A stretch of 7,787 bases of DNA from Lachnospiraceae bacterium UBA4711 (GTDB lineage: Bacteria > Bacillota > Clostridia > Lachnospirales > Lachnospiraceae): contig DHJV01000144.1 of NCBI GenBank assembly GCA_002404515.1, forward strand, positions 1 through 7,787. Reading direction: 5' to 3'. Position numbers and translations under genes: made by a program. Numbering within the stretch: the first letter of the stretch is position 1; the number at the start of each line of letters is the position of its first letter. Of the stretch, positions 1 to 5,343 are shown piece after piece. Under the pieces are notes generated by a model. It ran no database searches, was not told the DNA's origin, and saw only the letters and a list, made by a program, of their open reading frames with translations.

Positions 1-219
1 TACTACAACCAATACCGGATTCCTCACAACGGAAAAGCGATCGTATCCAAGGGCACACTGGCAAGTCCGGAGGATTCTGTCTGCATGAGTTTTGTAAGCG
101 GAAGTCTCTTAGACCGGAACATCAAGCCATTGGAGCTTTGCAATCCGCTTGACCAGAAGCGAAACTGCGAAAGCTGTACCGATCCTGACGACTGCACCTG
201 TCTGACACCATCGGATTGA
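1..219 (+). CDS. 3' end of an unrecognised gene, cysteine-rich C-terminus (partial)
   Basis: Reading frame 1 is open from the window edge to a TGA at 217-219 and gives the last 72 residues of a protein. The segment is soluble, with no membrane helix. Its tail holds five cysteines within 21 residues (positions 47, 56, 59, 65 and 67 of the visible part), plus one at 28, in the pattern C-x8-C-x2-C-x5-C-x-C, followed by a short acidic end. Such a cluster could bind a metal or form disulfides, but I do not recognise the family and assign no function. The base composition and the downstream neighbour on the same strand argue for a real gene rather than chance. A hairpin that may act as its terminator begins 33 bases after the stop. 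Confidence 0.75.
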   Translation, partial: YYNQYRIPHNGKAIVSKGTLASPEDSVCMSFVSGSLLDRNIKPLELCNPLDQKRNCESCTDPDDCTCLTPSD

Positions 220-240
220 ATTTCAAAAATTACCGGAAAT

Positions 241-274
241 TGGTAAAATAATCTCCTTATTTAGGTTCATACTA
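241..274 (+). promoter_or_regulatory. candidate promoter region for the repeat lipoprotein (two alternatives)
   Basis: Two overlapping readings are possible. One is an extended -10, TGGTAAAAT at 241-249, with only a weak -35 (TTTCAA at 221-226, 17-base spacer). The other resembles a sporulation sigma-G promoter: CATACTA at 268-274 equals the Bacillus subtilis sigma-G -10 consensus as I know it, with AAAATA at 245-250 as a 4/6 match to the TGAATA -35 box at a 17-base spacer. The second would start transcription near base 281, inside the hairpin loop region, so the transcript would lack the left hairpin arm and keep its ribosome binding site exposed. Both are inferences from short motifs. Confidence 0.25.
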
Positions 275-310
275 TTTTTATAGAATGAAAACTAGATAAG
301 GAGTGTTTTT
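253..310 (+). promoter_or_regulatory. long hairpin whose right arm is the ribosome binding site, followed by a T-run
   Basis: Bases 253-264 pair with 292-303 (12 pairs, one of them T-G), 266-270 pair with 285-289 (5 pairs) and 272-275 pair with 280-283 (4 pairs) around a TTTT loop. That is 21 pairs in a 51-base element. The outermost eight pairs join CTCCTTAT to ATAAGGAG, and AAGGAG at 298-303 is the Shine-Dalgarno of the lipoprotein starting at 314. Immediately after comes TGTTTTTATT. The element could therefore terminate readthrough from the upstream gene, or mask the lipoprotein's ribosome binding site in long transcripts, or do both. The pairing is read directly from the sequence; the function is inferred. 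Confidence 0.6.
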
Positions 311-313
311 ATT

Positions 314-661
314 ATGAAAAAATTTAAAACGACCGCTGCGATCGCAGCAACTGCCATGATGCTTTCTATCTGTATGTGCGGATGTGGTACGGACGAGACG
401 AGCAAGGACACTGCAACCACTTCGGAGCAGACACAGATGACAACCGAAAACAGCAACGCAACCGGTGGTAATGCCACGAACTCCAACGGTGTTGGAAATG
501 GTATCAAGGATGCCGCTGATGGTGTCGGTGAAGGCGTGAAGGATGCTGCCGAAGGTGTCGGCGAAGGTGTCAAAGATGCTGCCGAAGGTGTCGGAAATGG
601 CGTCAAGGATGCTGTGGACGGCGTGGAAGATGCCGTGGATGGAAATCAGAGCAAGCGATAG
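314..661 (+). CDS. small secreted lipoprotein with 11-residue repeats
   Basis: This 115-residue protein starts with a signal peptide: basic MKKFK, a hydrophobic stretch to about residue 21, then MCGCG. Cys24 after Gly23 is the best lipidation site (Cys20 and Cys22 are alternatives), so the mature protein should be anchored to the outer face of the cell membrane. Residues 25-58 are a low-complexity Thr/Ser/Asn/Glu linker. Residues 59-110 are four tandem 11-residue units of the type GVGEGVKDAAE plus a shortened fifth, and the protein ends in a basic tail. The repeat periodicity resembles the 11-mers of LEA-type and related amphipathic-helix proteins, but the glycine content is high and homology is not shown. 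AAGGAG at 298-303, 10 bases upstream, supports the ATG. Expression may be controlled by the hairpin that contains that site. A terminator follows at 673. No enzymatic motif is visible and the function is unknown. Confidence 0.85.
   Translation: MKKFKTTAAIAATAMMLSICMCGCGTDETSKDTATTSEQTQMTTENSNATGGNATNSNGVGNGIKDAADGVGEGVKDAAEGVGEGVKDAAEGVGNGVKDAVDGVEDAVDGNQSKR
488..643 (+). repeat. 33-bp tandem coding repeats, four full and one partial copy
   Basis: Units lie at 488-520, 521-553, 554-586 and 587-619, with a degenerate 24-base remnant at 620-643. They encode GVGNGIKDAAD, GVGEGVKDAAE (twice), GVGNGVKDAVD and GVEDAVDG. The two middle units are identical in protein but differ at several third codon positions, so the array is not a very recent duplication and the peptide appears to be under selection. 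Confidence 0.9.
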
Positions 662-672
662 TATCAAAGAAA

Positions 673-730
673 AAGGTTCCGCCTTTGGTGCAGTTTCTAC
701 ACCACAAGCGGAACCTTGTTTTATTTTTTT
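673..730. terminator. bidirectional intrinsic terminator between convergent genes
   Basis: AAGGTTCCGC at 673-682 pairs perfectly with GCGGAACCTT at 708-717, and an inner arm (686-690 with 700-704) extends the stem. TTGTTTTATTTTTTT follows on the plus strand. A-rich bases at 667-674 supply the T-run for the minus strand. The element ends the lipoprotein transcript and also the convergent membrane-protein transcript, whose stop codon at 721-723 lies inside the T-tract. Confidence 0.9.
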
Positions 731-1086
731 TCGTCCGATCTCACCTGAAAGGATGGCTCAATCTTGTTCATCATACGATCATATTGTTCATACATTTTCT
801 GTACACTGTTTTCTAATAGGTAGTAATGCATGACATATGGGATCAGCAGCACCAGAAGTGCAAACACAAGCGCAGCAATAATCAGTGAGCCGCTGAAATT
901 CAAATAAAGAATGGAAATCACGGTCGCAATCGCAAACAGCGCCATCACAATCAAATGTACCTGCCGTTCATGTGCGAAAAAGGCGATCTGCACGAGATGT
1001 TTATCCTTCTCATGCTCCCAGTTTACATTCTCTTTTTCTAACAGTGCATCAATATATTCCAGATATTCGGTAATTCTCTTTTTCAT
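721..1086 (-). CDS. small two-helix membrane protein, unknown function
   Basis: The gene encodes 121 residues. A charged N-terminal region (residues 1-42, predicted helical, rich in Glu, Lys and His) is followed by two hydrophobic helices at about 43-63 and 67-89 and a charged C-terminal tail (about 92-121). A hairpin topology with both ends on the same side of the membrane is likely. The stretch HLVQIAFFAHERQVHLIV resembles conserved hypothetical proteins I associate with Lachnospiraceae, but I know no named domain or function. The start is supported by an AGGAGGAG site (minus-strand reading of 1093-1100) six bases before the ATG. The gene stands alone between a bidirectional terminator and the divergent clpX promoter region. 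Confidence 0.85.
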   Translation of the reverse strand: MKKRITEYLEYIDALLEKENVNWEHEKDKHLVQIAFFAHERQVHLIVMALFAIATVISILYLNFSGSLIIAALVFALLVLLIPYVMHYYLLENSVQKMYEQYDRMMNKIEPSFQVRSDEKK

Positions 1087-1183
1087 CTTCCACTCCTCCT
1101 GCCAGCTTCTTTCATTTTCTAATTTTTTTCTTACACAGTTTCATTTATTTTGGTCTGTATCCTGCTGTCATCACTTTTCACTT

Positions 1184-1212
1184 ATTATATCGCTGTCTGC
1201 ATAAATATTCCA
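1184..1212 (-). promoter_or_regulatory. candidate promoter of the two-helix membrane protein
   Basis: On the minus strand, a perfect TATAAT (1184-1189) lies 17 bases from a weak TGGAAT (1207-1212). This would give a leader of about 90 bases before the start at 1086. The -35 match is only 3/6, so support comes mainly from the -10 box and the divergent position. Confidence 0.35.
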
Positions 1213-1241
1213 TAGTCATATGTATATTTCCGTGCTATAAT
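1213..1241 (+). promoter_or_regulatory. sigma-A-type promoter of the clpX cluster
   Basis: TAGTCA (1213-1218, 4/6 to TTGACA) lies 17 bases from a perfect TATAAT (1236-1241) preceded by TGC, an extended -10. Transcription should start near 1248, giving a short leader of about 32 bases. A perfect 10-base palindrome, TATGCGCATA (1255-1264), lies between the predicted start point and the ribosome binding site and could be an operator, although it is short. Confidence 0.7.
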
Positions 1242-1267
1242 AAGGGTGCATTTTTATGCGCATACAT

Positions 1268-1274
1268 AAGGAGG
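1268..1274 (+). promoter_or_regulatory. ribosome binding site that fixes the clpX start
   Basis: AAGGAGG lies five bases before the ATG at 1280. An in-frame ATG at 1256 would put this site inside the coding region and has no Shine-Dalgarno of its own, so 1280 is preferred. Confidence 0.85.
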
Positions 1275-1279
1275 AAATT

Positions 1280-2653
1280 ATGCCAGACAACAACGGAAAT
1301 AATCAGAATAACAACGACGATGATGAATATGAAAAATATTGCTATCTCTGTCGCAGACCGGAATCCGAGGCCGGTCCATTTATCCGGATGCCGGGAAATA
1401 TGTATATCTGCAACGACTGTATGCAGAAAAGCTTCGATTCCTTCAACAACGGAGCGATGCAGTTTTTAGACCTCTCCAAGATGCCGAACATCAACATGTC
1501 GCAGTTTATGCCATTTGATGATATTCCGACTTCCCAGAAGGTCAAAAAGAAGAAAAAACAGAAAGAAGAAAAAGAGCAAAAGCCACTCACAATGGCAGAT
1601 GTTCCAGCCCCACATAAGATCAAGGCAATGCTTGATGAATATGTCGTCGGACAGGAATATGCCAAGCGTGCCATGTCGGTTGCCGTCTACAATCACTACA
1701 AACGTGTAATCACAGACACAATGGATGACATCGAGATTGAGAAATCCAACATGCTCATGCTCGGTCCAACCGGATGTGGTAAGACATATCTGGTTCAGAC
1801 GATTGCCAGGATTTTACAGGTGCCACTTGCTATTACCGATGCTACCACGCTGACCGAGGCCGGTTATATCGGAGATGATGTAGAGAGCATCCTCTCCAAG
1901 CTGCTTGCCGTCGCAGATAACGATGTCGAGAAAGCCGAACGCGGCATCGTCTTTATCGACGAAATCGATAAGATTGCGAAGAAGAAAGAGACACGCAGCC
2001 GCGATGTCAGCGGAGAGTCCGTACAGCAGGGACTTCTGAAGATCTTAGAAGGTGCCGAGGTTGAGGTGCCTGTCGGTTCCGGCAGCAAGAATGCCATGAC
2101 ACCGATGACGACGATGAATACACGCAATATCTTATTTATCTGTGGTGGTGCATTCCCGGATATTGAAGATATCATCAAGCAGCGTCTGAACAAACAGTCC
2201 TCTATGGGCTTTGCCGCAGACCTGAAAGATAAATACGACAAGAACGATAACCTGATCAGGGAAGTGACCACCGAAGATCTGCGTGAATTCGGTATGATCC
2301 CAGAGTTCCTTGGTCGTCTTCCAGTGCTTTTCACATTAGATGCGCTGGACAAAGACATGTACATCAAGATCTTAAAAGAACCAAAAAATGCAATTCTCAA
2401 GCAGTACAAGAAGCTGCTTGCCTTAGATGATGTAGATTTGGAATTCGATGACAGCGCCTATGAAGCAATCGCGGAAAAAGCAATGGAGAAAAAGACAGGT
2501 GCCCGTGCACTCCGTGCAATCATCGAGAAGTTTATGATGGATATTATGTATGAGATTCCACGCGACGATAATATCGGTCGTGTTACCATCACCGGCGATT
2601 ATATCAACGGCAAAGGTGCACCGATCATTGAATTACGTGGTACCAATATTTAA
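1280..2653 (+). CDS. clpX: ClpX-type AAA+ unfoldase, divergent subfamily
   Basis: This 457-residue protein unfolds substrates using ATP and, in the ClpX family, feeds them to the ClpP peptidase in the cytoplasm. An Asn/Asp-rich leader precedes a zinc-binding domain with Cys21, Cys24, Cys44 and Cys47. A Lys/Glu-rich linker (about 87-101) follows, then the AAA+ module: Walker A GPTGCGKT 162-169, pore loop GYIGDD 195-200, Walker B IVFIDE 223-228, arginine finger in PEFLGRLP (Arg346) and sensor 2 TGARALR 406-412. All catalytic motifs are intact. Two functional loops differ from textbook ClpX. The region that normally carries RKH has GSGSKNAMTPMTT (266-278), and the ClpP-docking IGF tripeptide is MGF (309-311). 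No clpP, tig or lon gene is next to it, so it may be a second ClpX paralogue rather than the main one. It is the first gene of the cluster with P-II, GDPD and proC. Confidence 0.93.
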   Translation: MPDNNGNNQNNNDDDEYEKYCYLCRRPESEAGPFIRMPGNMYICNDCMQKSFDSFNNGAMQFLDLSKMPNINMSQFMPFDDIPTSQKVKKKKKQKEEKEQKPLTMADVPAPHKIKAMLDEYVVGQEYAKRAMSVAVYNHYKRVITDTMDDIEIEKSNMLMLGPTGCGKTYLVQTIARILQVPLAITDATTLTEAGYIGDDVESILSKLLAVADNDVEKAERGIVFIDEIDKIAKKKETRSRDVSGESVQQGLLKILEGAEVEVPVGSGSKNAMTPMTTMNTRNILFICGGAFPDIEDIIKQRLNKQSSMGFAADLKDKYDKNDNLIREVTTEDLREFGMIPEFLGRLPVLFTLDALDKDMYIKILKEPKNAILKQYKKLLALDDVDLEFDDSAYEAIAEKAMEKKTGARALRAIIEKFMMDIMYEIPRDDNIGRVTITGDYINGKGAPIIELRGTNI

Positions 2654-2677
2654 ACGACGGAATCAGGAGGTATCAAT

Positions 2678-3016
2678 ATGAAAAAAGTCGAAGTGATCAT
2701 CCGACCTGAGAAACTGGATGACATGAAAGAGATTTTGGATGAATGCAGCACAACCGGAGCCATGGTCAGCAATATTATGGGATATGGAAACCAGAAGGGT
2801 TACAAGTCCCAGCACCATAACGGTGATTATTTTGTTAATCTTCTTCCAAAACTGAAGGTTGAGACCGTTGTCTCCGATGATGTATGTGAGAAGTTGATTT
2901 CCATGGTTACAGAACGTATCCCAACCGGAAGTTACGGGGATGGCAAGATTTTTGTATATAATATAGAAGATGCTGTACGTATTCGCACCGGCGAACGCGG
3001 AGATGATGCTCTATGA
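2678..3016 (+). CDS. glnB: P-II nitrogen regulatory protein (GlnB/GlnK family)
   Basis: At 112 residues it has the classical P-II length. P-II trimers bind ATP/ADP and 2-oxoglutarate and control nitrogen enzymes and ammonium channels by direct contact. Visible family features are Gln39-Lys40 at the T-loop base, the B-loop TGSYGDGKIFVY (83-94) with Lys90, Lys58, and Arg101/Arg103 of the C-loop. Tyr51, the residue uridylylated in Escherichia coli GlnB, is kept, but the rest of the T-loop (YKSQHHNGDY, 42-51) differs, with two histidines. AGGAGG at 2665-2670, seven bases upstream, supports the start. The gene lies 24 bases after clpX and its stop overlaps the next start (ATGA), so it is probably cotranscribed with both and translationally coupled to the GDPD gene. 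GlnB and GlnK cannot be told apart from sequence alone. Confidence 0.92.
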   Translation: MKKVEVIIRPEKLDDMKEILDECSTTGAMVSNIMGYGNQKGYKSQHHNGDYFVNLLPKLKVETVVSDDVCEKLISMVTERIPTGSYGDGKIFVYNIEDAVRIRTGERGDDAL

Positions 3017-3720
3017 TAACTGCAATCATCGCGCATCGTGGTGCTTCGGCTCTCGCCACACACGAAAACACATTGGAGGCGTTTCAGATTGCGATCAACC
3101 TGCAGGCAGATTTTGCAGAGTTTGATATCCGTCGGACGAAGGATCATCAGTTGATTGTATTTCACAATCCCGATCTAAACGGCACGGATATCCGCCATCT
3201 TACCTATGATGAAATCTGCAGAACCACCGGCACACACGGTTACCGGGTTCCGCTTTTACAGGAAGTATTGGAGCTGTGCCGCGGGAAAATCAAGCTGGAT
3301 ATTGAGTTAAAAGAAACTGGATATGAGCAGGAGATCATTGATCTGGTAGAACGCTATTATGATTACTCCGATTATATGATGAAGTCATTTATTGACCGTT
3401 CGGTGCTCCGTATCAAGAATATCGATCCGAACATCAAAGCGGGTCTGTTGATCGGGACGCCACGCAACACGATTGTCCATCGGTTAAACGAATACTTCCC
3501 GCTTCACCGGCTGCATGTGTGCAAGGCAGATTTTATCTCCCCGCATTTCCAGTTCGTAACACGGGAATTTCTCATGCGCATGCATCTGCATCGCAAAGAG
3601 GTCTATGCATGGACAGTCAATGACATCGCAAAGATGAGTAAGCTGATCCGCAAAGGCGTTGACGGTATCATCACCGACCGCCCGGATTTCGGTATGCAGG
3701 CACGCATGGCTTTTGAATAA
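3013..3720 (+). CDS. glycerophosphodiester phosphodiesterase (GDPD family, UgpQ-like)
   Basis: This 235-residue cytoplasmic protein should hydrolyse glycerophosphodiesters, the deacylated headgroups of phospholipids, to glycerol-3-phosphate and an alcohol. It is a single GDPD TIM-barrel domain. The visible motifs are HRG (8-10), ENT (18-20), metal ligands Glu36 and Asp38 in EFD, His51 in the HNPDL loop, the KLDIELK strand with Glu98 (94-100), YAWTVND (198-204) and the closing GIITDRPD (218-225). There is no signal peptide or membrane segment, which fits intracellular UgpQ-like members rather than periplasmic GlpQ. The start ATG overlaps the P-II stop by four bases, with a weak GCGGAG upstream, so translation probably depends on ribosomes finishing P-II. 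Substrate specificity cannot be read from the sequence. Confidence 0.92.
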   Translation: MITAIIAHRGASALATHENTLEAFQIAINLQADFAEFDIRRTKDHQLIVFHNPDLNGTDIRHLTYDEICRTTGTHGYRVPLLQEVLELCRGKIKLDIELKETGYEQEIIDLVERYYDYSDYMMKSFIDRSVLRIKNIDPNIKAGLLIGTPRNTIVHRLNEYFPLHRLHVCKADFISPHFQFVTREFLMRMHLHRKEVYAWTVNDIAKMSKLIRKGVDGIITDRPDFGMQARMAFE

Positions 3721-3730
3721 TCAAAGACAG

Positions 3731-3736
3731 AAAGGA
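3731..3736 (+). promoter_or_regulatory. ribosome binding site that fixes the proC start
   Basis: AAAGGA lies eight bases before the ATG at 3745. For the in-frame ATG at 3736 the same purines would abut or overlap the start codon, so 3745 is the better start. It also gives the usual short ProC N-terminus. Confidence 0.7.
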
Positions 3737-3744
3737 TGAACAAG

Positions 3745-4542
3745 ATGAAATACAAAGTTGGATTTATTGGTTGTGGAAATATGGCAAGTGCCATTATCGG
3801 CGGTCTAAAAGCTCACGCCGGCATCGACGCTGCTGAAATTATTGCAGCAGATGCTTCCGAAGCTGCACGTGAAAAGGCCAGGGAAACCCTCGGTATCTGT
3901 ACAACTGCCTCAAATACGGAAGTATCCACACAGGCAGATGTATTATTCTTATCCGTAAAACCACAATATTATGAGACAGTGATCGCAGAGATCCAGCCAA
4001 CACTCCCTGCCGGACAGATTATCGTTACGATCGCACCGGGCAAGACATTGGCCTGGCTTGGTGAGCGACTCGGTGATGTGAAGATTGTCCGCACCATGCC
4101 AAATACCCCAGCCCTTGTCGGGGAAGGAATCACAGGCGTATGCAAGAATGGACTTGTCACGGAAGAAGAATTTACATATGTACTAAAATTACTGAGCAGC
4201 TTTGGACTTGCCGAAGCAATCCCAGAATCTCTGATGGATGCGGTTGTCTCTGTCAGCGGCAGTTCGCCAGCATATGTATTTCTGTTTATCGAAGCAATGG
4301 CAGATGCCGCCGTTGCCGATGGTATGCCACGGGCACAGGCTTATAAGTTCGCGGCACAGGCAGTACTCGGAAGTGCAAAAATGGTATTAGAGACAGGAAA
4401 GCACCCTGCCGAGTTGAAAGATATGGTATGCTCTCCTGCCGGAACCACCATTGAAGCGGTTCGTGTCTTAGAAGAAAAAGGATTCCGCGGCGCAGTCATG
4501 GATGCCATGAAAGCCTGCACCGCAAAAGCGAAAGGAATTTAA
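3745..4542 (+). CDS. proC: pyrroline-5-carboxylate reductase
   Basis: The enzyme carries out the last step of proline synthesis, the NAD(P)H-dependent reduction of 1-pyrroline-5-carboxylate in the cytoplasm. From the chosen start it has 265 residues, normal for the family. The N-terminal Rossmann motif GFIGCGNMA (6-14) binds the cofactor, MPNTP (118-122) closes the nucleotide domain, and the C-terminal dimerisation and substrate domain holds SGSSPAYVF (171-179) and the P5CR signature LKDMVCSPAGTT (224-235). No truncation or missing key residue is seen. It follows the GDPD gene by 24 bases with no promoter or terminator visible between them, so it is likely the last gene of the clpX cluster, closed by the terminator at 4561. 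No proA or proB is nearby. Confidence 0.95.
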   Translation: MKYKVGFIGCGNMASAIIGGLKAHAGIDAAEIIAADASEAAREKARETLGICTTASNTEVSTQADVLFLSVKPQYYETVIAEIQPTLPAGQIIVTIAPGKTLAWLGERLGDVKIVRTMPNTPALVGEGITGVCKNGLVTEEEFTYVLKLLSSFGLAEAIPESLMDAVVSVSGSSPAYVFLFIEAMADAAVADGMPRAQAYKFAAQAVLGSAKMVLETGKHPAELKDMVCSPAGTTIEAVRVLEEKGFRGAVMDAMKACTAKAKGI

Positions 4543-4560
4543 AGAATTTCAAGAGTAAAA

Positions 4561-4600
4561 AAAGAAGCACCCGATCAGTTTCATCGAGTGCTTCTTTTTT
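4561..4600. terminator. strong bidirectional terminator after proC
   Basis: AAAGAAGCAC (4561-4570) pairs with GTGCTTCTTT (4588-4597), and an inner CGAT/ATCG stem (4572-4575 with 4583-4586) continues past one C-A mismatch around a 7-base loop. The hairpin is flanked by an A-run (from 4557) and a T-run (to 4600), so it can stop both the proC transcript and the convergent transcript of the H1-like gene. Confidence 0.93.
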
Positions 4601-4623
4601 ATGAAAGGTTTTGGGAATACAAA

Positions 4624-5073
4624 TTATAATGAGAAAGAACCCTCTGTTCCATCTGCTGTATAGTATACCATGTTTGTCTCTGGCTGATAGTATACGTTCA
4701 ACTCCTTGATTGCTTTCTTTCCACTTGCCTCTGCTGCCTTTGCTGCAATATCTTCTGTGGAAACCTGACCACCCTGATACTCAACAAAGAGCTTTACTGC
4801 CTTAGGAGCGGTTGCCTTAGCTGGAGCTGCCTTCTTTGCAGGTGCTTTCTTAGCTGGAGCTGCTGCCTTTTTTGCAGGCTCAGCTTTCTTGGCTGGAGCT
4901 GCTGCCTTCTTTGCAGGCTCTTCCTTCTTAGCAGGTGTTGCTGCCTTCTTTGCAGGCTCAGCTTTCTTAGCTGGAGCTGCTGCCTTCTTAACTTCTTCCT
5001 TAGCCGGGGCTGCTGCCTTAGCTGCTTCTACCTTTGCCATAGTTGCATCAACTGTTGCTTTCTTTACTGCCAT
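4624..5073 (-). CDS. histone-H1-like Lys/Ala/Pro-repeat protein with small C-terminal domain
   Basis: This 149-residue protein has two parts. Residues 1-92 are almost only Ala, Lys, Pro and Glu, including three consecutive 13-residue units of the type AAAPAKKAEPAKK (31-69) and a shortened continuation to about 86. This is strongly basic and resembles eukaryotic histone H1 tails and bacterial H1-like proteins, which bind DNA without sequence preference. Residues 93-149 are a compact, mixed-composition domain (VKLFVEYQGGQVSTEDIAAK at its start, YYQPETNMVYYTADGTEG near its end) that I tentatively match to a clostridial domain of unknown function, possibly DUF6465. There is no signal peptide or membrane helix, so the protein should be cytoplasmic. 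GGAGG (minus-strand reading of 5082-5086) eight bases upstream supports the start. DNA binding is an inference from composition; binding of RNA or an acidic protein is equally possible. Confidence 0.88.
   Translation of the reverse strand: MAVKKATVDATMAKVEAAKAAAPAKEEVKKAAAPAKKAEPAKKAATPAKKEEPAKKAAAPAKKAEPAKKAAAPAKKAPAKKAAPAKATAPKAVKLFVEYQGGQVSTEDIAAKAAEASGKKAIKELNVYYQPETNMVYYTADGTEGSFSL
4867..4983 (-). repeat. three 39-bp tandem coding repeats (Ala/Lys/Pro)
   Basis: Three 39-base units encode residues 31-43, 44-56 and 57-69 of the H1-like protein. The first and third are identical in protein and the middle one carries Thr and Glu substitutions. A degenerate partial copy continues toward 4816. 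Such arrays easily gain or lose units, so length may vary between strains. Confidence 0.85.
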
Positions 5074-5148
5074 GATCCATTCCTCCGTAAATAAGTATGT
5101 ATATTTTTTAGTAATACTATGTTGTCTTTGATTTCTTTTGTTGACATG

Positions 5149-5177
5149 ATATTACGCCACTTTCCTTGATTTTGCAA
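5149..5177 (-). promoter_or_regulatory. candidate promoter of the H1-like gene
   Basis: On the minus strand, TTGCAA (5172-5177, 4/6 to TTGACA) lies 17 bases from TAATAT (5149-5154, 4/6 to TATAAT), giving a leader of roughly 70 bases. The match is modest, and other AT-rich hexamers nearer the gene are possible. Confidence 0.35.
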
Positions 5178-5261
5178 GGCTTTTTGGGATTTTCTTAAGT
5201 ATTTACCAATGGATTTGCACTTTGACGAAAAAAAGAGGACATTTTGCACAATGAATTTCTA

Positions 5262-5290
5262 TTGACTTTTCCTCCCGACAAGACTACTAT
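5262..5290 (+). promoter_or_regulatory. sigma-A-type promoter of the acyltransferase gene
   Basis: TTGACT (5262-5267, 5/6) lies 17 bases from TACTAT (5285-5290, 4/6). Transcription would start near 5297, about 47 bases before the start codon. Apart from this and the divergent candidate, the 270-base gap 5074-5343 shows no other structure to me. Confidence 0.65.
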
Positions 5291-5343
5291 AAACGACAGC
5301 TTTAATAACCTGTAATTGATTATATGGAAAAGGAGTTCTTTCT

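Noticed and set aside
253..303. Inverted repeat considered as an invertible-promoter switch
   Set aside because: The two arms are separated only by a short loop with inner pairing, so inversion would change almost nothing, and no recombinase gene is in the window.
278..667. Minus-strand open frames with repeated DTFGSI or TPSAASL units opposite the lipoprotein
   Set aside because: They are antisense reflections of the 33-bp repeats. They have no ribosome binding site, and the plus-strand frame has a signal peptide, a lipobox and a good site.
1256..1279. Upstream in-frame ATG for clpX
   Set aside because: It precedes the AAGGAGG site, so the ribosome binding site would be coding, and it has no site of its own. 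Start at 1280 is preferred.
1864..2409. 181-residue minus-strand open frame inside clpX
   Set aside because: It lies fully opposite a conserved AAA+ coding region, shows no family features and lacks a credible start region. It is a shadow of codon bias.
4816..4983. Repeat array considered as a CRISPR or mobile repeat
   Set aside because: The units are contiguous 39-bp coding repeats in frame with no spacers.
4889..5131. Plus-strand frame encoding an Ala/Phe-rich, apparently membrane-spanning peptide
   Set aside because: Its hydrophobic repeats are the complement of the Lys/Ala/Pro repeats. The minus-strand frame has the ribosome binding site and a conserved-looking C-terminal domain.
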